Source: Pseudomonadota bacterium (lineage in GTDB: Bacteria > Pseudomonadota > Gammaproteobacteria > Steroidobacterales > Steroidobacteraceae). From it: a stretch of 64,000 bases of DNA. A model generated the notes under the pieces. The model ran no database searches. It had not been told where the DNA came from and worked only from the letters and a program-made list of their open reading frames with translations. The translations under genes and the position numbers were made by a program. Below are positions 60,086 through 64,000 of this stretch, piece by piece. Within the stretch, counting starts at the first letter, position 1; the number at the start of each line of letters is the position of its first letter. The DNA lies in the NCBI GenBank assembly GCA_016703895.1, contig JADJBE010000026.1, forward strand, positions 1 through 64,000, written 5' to 3'.

Positions 60086-62141
60086 ATGGATGCCACAACG
60101 TGGCTGTGGCTGGCGGTCGCCGCCGGCGTGGTTGCCGTTTTGTACGGCGTATTTGCGACCATTGCAATCCTCAAACTGCCCACCGGCAACGCCCGGATGC
60201 AGGAAATTGCCGCGGCCATCCAGGCTGGCGCCAAGGCTTATCTCAACCGTCAGTACACCACCATCGGCATCGTCGGTGCGGTGCTGGTGGTGCTGCTCGG
60301 CTTGACGCTGGGCGCGCCGACGGCTGGCGGCTTTGCAGTCGGCGCGATTCTCTCCGGACTCGCCGGCTACATCGGCATGAACATCTCGGTGCGTGCGAAC
60401 GTGCGCACTACTGAAGCGGCTAACAACGGACTCAATGCTGCGCTCGCGGTCGCGTTCCGCGGCGGCGCGATCACCGGCATGCTGGTGGTCGGTCTGGGAC
60501 TGTTAGGCGTGGCACTATACTACCTGCTGATGTTGCCGCTGATCGGCGAGAAAGAAGCCCTGCGCTCGCTCATCGGCCTCGCCTTCGGCGGCTCGCTGAT
60601 CTCCATCTTCGCGCGTCTCGGCGGCGGCATCTTCACCAAGGGCGCCGACGTTGGTGCGGACCTCGTTGGCAAGGTCGAAGCCGGCATTCCTGAGGATGAC
60701 CCCACGCAATCCGGCGGTGATCGCCGACAATGTCGGCGACAATGTCGGCGACTGCGCTGGCATGGCGGCCGACCTGTTCGAGACCTATGCGGTCACCATC
60801 GTCGCCACCATGTTGTTAGGCGGAATGATGATGACCAACATTGGCACCAACGCCATCATCTATCCGTTGGCGCTCGGTGCAGCCTCGATCATCGCCTCGA
60901 TTGTCGGCACGTTCTTTGTGAACGTATCGGCCGGCGGCAAGATCATGAACGCGTTGTACCGCGGCGTGGGCGTGTCGGCCGCGATCGCCGCCGTTGCGTT
61001 CTGGTTTATCACGCAGGATCTGATGCCGGCGGACTTGGCCACGAACTATTTCGGCTGCGCGATGGTGGGGCTGGCGCTGACCGCCGCCATGATCGTCATC
61101 ACCGAGTACTACACGGCCACCGAATACAGCCCGGTGCAAAAAGTGGCTGCCGCCTCACAGACCGGCCATGCCACTAACATGATCGCGGGTCTGGGCGTGT
61201 CGATGAAGTCCACCGCACTGCCAGTGCTCTCCGTGTGTGCCGCCATCTGGGCCGCTTATTCGCTGGGCGGCTTGTACGGTATCGCGATCGCAGCAACCTC
61301 GATGCTGTCGCTCACCGGCATGATCGTGGCGCTCGACGCCTATGGTCCGATCACCGACAACGCCGGCGGTATCGCCGAGATGGCGGAGCTACCCGCCAAG
61401 ATTCGCGACATCACCGACCCCCTGGATGCGGTTGGTAACACCACCAAGGCCGTGACCAAGGGTTACGCGATCGGCTCGGCCGGTCTCGCCGCGCTGGTGC
61501 TGTTTGCCGACTTCACCCACAAGCTCGAAGAAGCGGGCTTGTTAGGGCCTGGTCGACTGGTCGAGAGCTTCCGGCTGGACGATCCAGCCGTGATCATCGG
61601 CCTGTTCCTCGGTGGCCTCATTCCCTACCTGTTCGCCGCGATGGCGATGGAAGCGGTCGGACGTGCCGCGGGTTCGGTAGTGACGGAAGTGCGCCGCCAG
61701 TTCCGCGAGATCAAGGGCATCATGGAAGGCACGGCGAAGCCCGAGTACTCCAAAGCAGTGGATCTGCTCACCAAGGCCGCGATCAAGGAGATGATCGTAC
61801 CGTCGTTGTTGCCGATCCTCGTGCCGGTTGTAGTGGCATTCGGCATGAACGCGTTGATGGGTCCCGGCGCCGGTATCCGTGCTTTAGGCGGCCTGTTGAT
61901 CGGCACGATCGTCACCGGGCTGTTCGTGGCCATCTCCATGTGCACCGGCGGCGGTGCCTGGGATAACGCCAAGAAGTACATCGAAGAAGGTAACTTCGGT
62001 GGCAAGGGGTCCGAGGCGCACAAGGCGGCCGTGACAGGCGATACGGTCGGCGATCCCTACAAGGACACCGCGGGGCCGGCGATCAATCCACTGATCAAGA
62101 TCATCAACATCGTCGCATTGCTGCTGGTGCCGCTGCTCTAA
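60086..62141 (+). pseudogene. hppA: Membrane-bound proton-translocating pyrophosphatase HppA, with a frameshift
   Basis: Two frames combine into one ~684-residue H+-PPase with about 16 membrane helices. The first frame reaches GADVGADLVGKVEAGIPEDD; the second continues PRNPAVIADNVGDNVGDCAG and runs to the end, passing ITDNAGGIAEMAELP and GGAWDNAKKYIEEGNFGG. The break is at a run of four C (60700-60703); removing one restores DDPRNPAV. GNTTKAVTKGYAIGSAG carries Lys where K-dependent enzymes have Ala, so it should be the K-independent, proton-pumping class. It uses PPi to energise the membrane, or the reverse. The frameshift is probably a homopolymer error. Confidence 0.92.
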
Positions 62142-62150
62142 CCAGGCGCT

Positions 62151-62193
62151 TGATCCAGATCACATCGGCAGTACGCTCCGCTTGCGTACACTG
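62151..62193 (+). promoter_or_regulatory. FNR-like box and -10 element upstream of the DGC fragment
   Basis: TTGAT-CCAG-ATCAC (62151-62164) matches nine of ten bases of the FNR/ANR box. TACACT (62188-62193) is placed as a -10, so that the box centre is about 41.5 bp before the expected transcript start, the class II arrangement. GGAGG and a GTG start follow. Oxygen-responsive control is inferred from spacing and match. Confidence 0.55.
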
Positions 62194-62205
62194 GTGTGAT
62201 CTGGA
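62156..62205. repeat. Nested inverted repeat overlapping the FNR-like promoter
   Basis: CCAGATCACA (62156-62165) is complementary to TGTGATCTGG (62196-62205); inside, GTACGC (62172-62177) pairs with GCGTAC (62185-62190). The region lies after hppA, but there is no T run for an intrinsic terminator. It overlaps the FNR-like box and could be a second regulator site. Confidence 0.45.
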
Positions 62206-62213
62206 GGTTTCTG

Positions 62214-62483
62214 GTGGAAAAGCCCTCGATTCCGCTCGTTTACTTGTGCTCGGACTGCTCGAACGCCGCGCAGATGGCGAATCAGCTCGCGATCCGCCTC
62301 GATCGAACCAACCTCGCGATGTCCTGCATCGCCGCCCGCAGCATGGACTCGACCAGCTGCAGGTGCGGCGCTTGCGAATCGGTCCGTCGCGAGAGTCGTG
62401 CGCGCCAAGTCGTGAGCGTCGCAATGCCCTCTGTCAGCGACGCCGCCGTGCGCAGCGGTCCCAGGCACCGCCACATTAGCTGA
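62214..62483 (+). pseudogene. Truncated DGC-type putative zinc-binding protein
   Basis: The GTG at 62214, 6 nt after GGAGG, opens with PLVYLCSDCSNAAQMANQLA and IRLDRTNLAMSCIAA, which match the N-terminus of DGC-domain zinc-binding proteins (CSGCSNAAQMAN...MSCIAG). After about residue 40 the match ends; the rest (SMDSTSCRCGACESVRR) is the antisense of nadB. The normal second half, with its DGC motif, is missing. A deletion joining this gene tail to tail with nadB is the likely cause. Confidence 0.65.
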
Positions 62484-63724
62484 TGCAGTTCGTCGTCGAT
62501 ACGCTCGTCGTGAATTGCGAGTGGATCGAGCTTGCCTACTTCAGGCGGTCCGCCGCGCGCATCGCCAAGGACCTGTCCGAGACGCCGTCCGAAGGTCACG
62601 GCTTCCAGCAGCGAATTACTCGCGAGGCGGTTCCTGCCGTGCAGGCCCGTACACGCAACTTCGCCCACCGCCCACAGGCGAGGCAAGCTCGTGCGGCCAT
62701 CGAGATCCACCGAAATGCCGCCCATGTGATAGTGCGCGGCGCACGTCACGCCGATCGGTTCGCGATCCGGATCGATGCCATGTTCCCGGCAATGCCGATA
62801 GGCAGTTGGAAACGAGTGCGCAACATCTGTCGCCTGCAATCCCGTCGCATCGAGCCACACGCGTCTGCCGGCTAACTGCTCGGCATACACGACACTGGCC
62901 ACCACGTCGCGCGGCGCAAGATCGCCGAGCGGGTGCACGCCGTGCATGATGTACTTTCCCGCCGCGTCGATCAGTCGCGCACCAGCGCCGCGCAACGCCT
63001 CCGAGATCAGCGGCAACGGACGCGTGTCGACGTCGAGCGCGGTGGGATGAAACTGCACTGCTGCCAACGAGTCGCAGCGCGCACCCGCGGCGAGTGCTAT
63101 GGCGAGACCATCGCCGCAAGCTTCGAGCGGATTCGTCGTACGAGAATAGAGTCCGCCGAGTCCGCCCGTCGCCAGCACGACGTCGCGAGCTCGCACCATC
63201 ACTGGCGACCCAGCGCTGGAGACGGCGGTAACGCCCTGAATGCCACTGGTATCTTGCAGTAGAGCGCGAGCACGCATCGACGGCAACAGCTCGACATGCG
63301 GTGCCTCAGCCAGCCGTTCTCGCAGCACGCGCATGATCGCGGCGCCAGTCGCGTCGCCATCGGCATGCAGCACCCGCGCCCGGCTGTGCGCCGCTTCGAG
63401 ATGCACCGACCACCGCCCATCATGCGTGCGCGCAAAGATCACGCCGAGCGCCTCTAACCACTTGATGGCATCGAGCGCATGTCCGCAGGCAAAGTGCACC
63501 GCGCGGTCATCGTTACATCGGTGTCCTGCGGCGCGCGTGTCGGCTGCGTGCAACTGCGGTGTGTCGTCATCGCCGACGGCCGCCGCGATGCCACCCTGCG
63601 CCAACTCGCTCGCTGTACCGCCTGCGTGCAGAATACTCACTCGACGCCCGCGAGCAGTCAACGCCGTCACGAGACCGGCCGCGCCGGCGCCGACGACCAG
63701 CAGATCTGTGTCGAAGGTTGTCAC
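62282..63724 (-). CDS. nadB: L-aspartate oxidase NadB, C-terminus apparently truncated
   Basis: This 480-residue flavoenzyme oxidises aspartate to iminoaspartate for NAD synthesis. Motifs: TDLLVVGAGAAGLVTALTA, ASELAQGGIAAAVGDDDTP, VVLATGGLGGLYSRTTNP, AAHYHMGGISVDLDGRTSLP and LHGRNRLASNSLLEAVTFGR. Other NadB proteins run to about 530 residues with an ESRG...LDYP tail after the segment aligned here with LVESMLRAAMQ. In this gene the last 13 residues (DIARLVRSRRIAS) are the antisense of the DGC fragment. The GTG start at 63724 overlaps the nadA stop by 4 nt. Confidence 0.88.
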   Translation of the reverse strand: MTTFDTDLLVVGAGAAGLVTALTARGRRVSILHAGGTASELAQGGIAAAVGDDDTPQLHAADTRAAGHRCNDDRAVHFACGHALDAIKWLEALGVIFARTHDGRWSVHLEAAHSRARVLHADGDATGAAIMRVLRERLAEAPHVELLPSMRARALLQDTSGIQGVTAVSSAGSPVMVRARDVVLATGGLGGLYSRTTNPLEACGDGLAIALAAGARCDSLAAVQFHPTALDVDTRPLPLISEALRGAGARLIDAAGKYIMHGVHPLGDLAPRDVVASVVYAEQLAGRRVWLDATGLQATDVAHSFPTAYRHCREHGIDPDREPIGVTCAAHYHMGGISVDLDGRTSLPRLWAVGEVACTGLHGRNRLASNSLLEAVTFGRRLGQVLGDARGGPPEVGKLDPLAIHDERIDDELHQLMWRCLGPLRTAASLTEGIATLTTWRARLSRRTDSQAPHLQLVESMLRAAMQDIARLVRSRRIAS

Positions 63725-64000
63725 GAAGCGCGCGTGCGACCCAGCTCCAGCATCCGCTGCACGGCACGGCGCGCACCGGCCGCGATTTCGTCCGGAATCT
63801 CGATCGCAAGGCTCAGGCGTTCGAGACTGGTGCGCACACTGGCAAGTGTGATGCGCTGCATATGCGGACACAGATTGCAGGGGCGCAGGAATTGAATGTC
63901 CGGGAAGTTGCTCGATATGTTGTCGGCCATCGAGCACTCGGTGATCAGCATTGCGCGCGGCGGTTGCTGACGTTCCAATGTCGCGATCATGGCTGAGGTC
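63721..64000 (-). CDS. nadA: Quinolinate synthase NadA, C-terminal part (runs off the window)
   Basis: The frame is open to the window edge and ends with the C-terminal third of NadA: TSAMIATLERQQ, LITECSMADNISSNFP, FLRPCNLCPHMQRITLASVR, where CNLC supplies a ligand of the 4Fe-4S cluster. It condenses iminoaspartate, the NadB product, with dihydroxyacetone phosphate. The 4-nt overlap GTGA with nadB indicates a nadA-nadB operon. Confidence 0.92.
   Translation of the reverse strand, partial: TSAMIATLERQQPPRAMLITECSMADNISSNFPDIQFLRPCNLCPHMQRITLASVRTSLERLSLAIEIPDEIAAGARRAVQRMLELGRTRAS

Noticed and set aside
1..64000. Apparent abundance of GTTAG/CTAAC
   Set aside because: Rough counting gives about the number expected for this base composition (some 75-80 on both strands), so no enrichment is claimed.
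1..64000. CRISPR arrays, tRNA or rRNA genes, insertion sequences
   Set aside because: I looked for regularly spaced direct repeats, cloverleaf-like clusters and transposase motifs and found none.

Overview
The window is a high-G+C, densely coded chromosomal segment of a gammaproteobacterium. The gene neighbourhoods support this: rsmI/lpoA/yraN, petABC-sspAB, ibaG-murA, kdsD-kdsC-lptCAB-rpoN-hpf-rapZ, a SAH riboswitch in front of ahcY, and nadA-nadB. A member of the Xanthomonadales/Nevskiales/Steroidobacterales side of the class seems likely. That placement is inferred from gene order and protein flavour, because no rRNA or tRNA is present.

Layout. 1-8.7 kb: divergent rsmI and lpoA-yraN, a small membrane-anchored metallopeptidase, then the bc1 complex operon petA-petB-petC-sspA-sspB facing a DegS-type protease. 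8.7-10.6 kb: an accessory pocket with two copies of a long structured repeat, a small membrane-protein gene and a VapBC toxin-antitoxin pair. 10.6-18.5 kb: murA/ibaG divergent from the LPS-building and sigma-54 block (kdsD, kdsC, lptC, lptA, lptB, rpoN, hpf, rapZ), in which ptsN and npr are absent. 18.4-31.4 kb: a beta-propeller lipoprotein, a TonB-dependent receptor coupled to a ChaN-PDZ protein, an ORF6N protein, a very large secreted M1-M28-PDZ peptidase, MgtE, CcdAB, a patatin and a secreted Bcp-type peroxiredoxin. 31.4-43 kb: MoxR/VWA pair, penicillin acylase, pyruvate kinase, a serine hydrolase, and a tkt-gap-pgk glycolytic block. 43-46 kb: the S-adenosylmethionine cycle (metK, SAH riboswitch, ahcY). 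46-58.5 kb: mixed housekeeping and enzyme genes (carbonic anhydrase, a nitrilase-fold protein without its cysteine, cpdA, TraB-like, CPBP protease, LON-domain protein, ubiX, mpl, rnd, adk). 58.6-64 kb: PPi-dependent phosphofructokinase next to a proton-pumping pyrophosphatase, then a truncated FNR-type-promoter gene abutting a truncated nadB, and nadA.

Main points of interest. (1) Two copies of a ~185-nt element share a nearly identical 43-nt loop and identical joining segments. Their inner (16 bp) and outer (31-33 bp) stems differ completely in sequence yet stay self-complementary in each copy. Each copy sits just after the stop codon of a housekeeping gene (degS, murA) on the coding strand, and together they bracket the VapBC pocket. 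(2) A convergent deletion appears to have fused the 3' ends of nadB and a DGC-type zinc-protein gene; the latter keeps an FNR-like box, -10 and ribosome binding site. (3) A SAH riboswitch is followed by a ribosome-binding-site hairpin that competes with its pseudoknot. (4) Five genes (sspA, the NPYxPP membrane gene, murA, the M1-M28 peptidase, hppA) carry single frameshifts, four of them clearly in or next to C/G or T runs. Because murA is normally essential, homopolymer sequencing or assembly error is the simplest explanation, and the interrupted genes are described as if intact.

All calls are from reading the sequence and from knowledge of the families; no searches were run.
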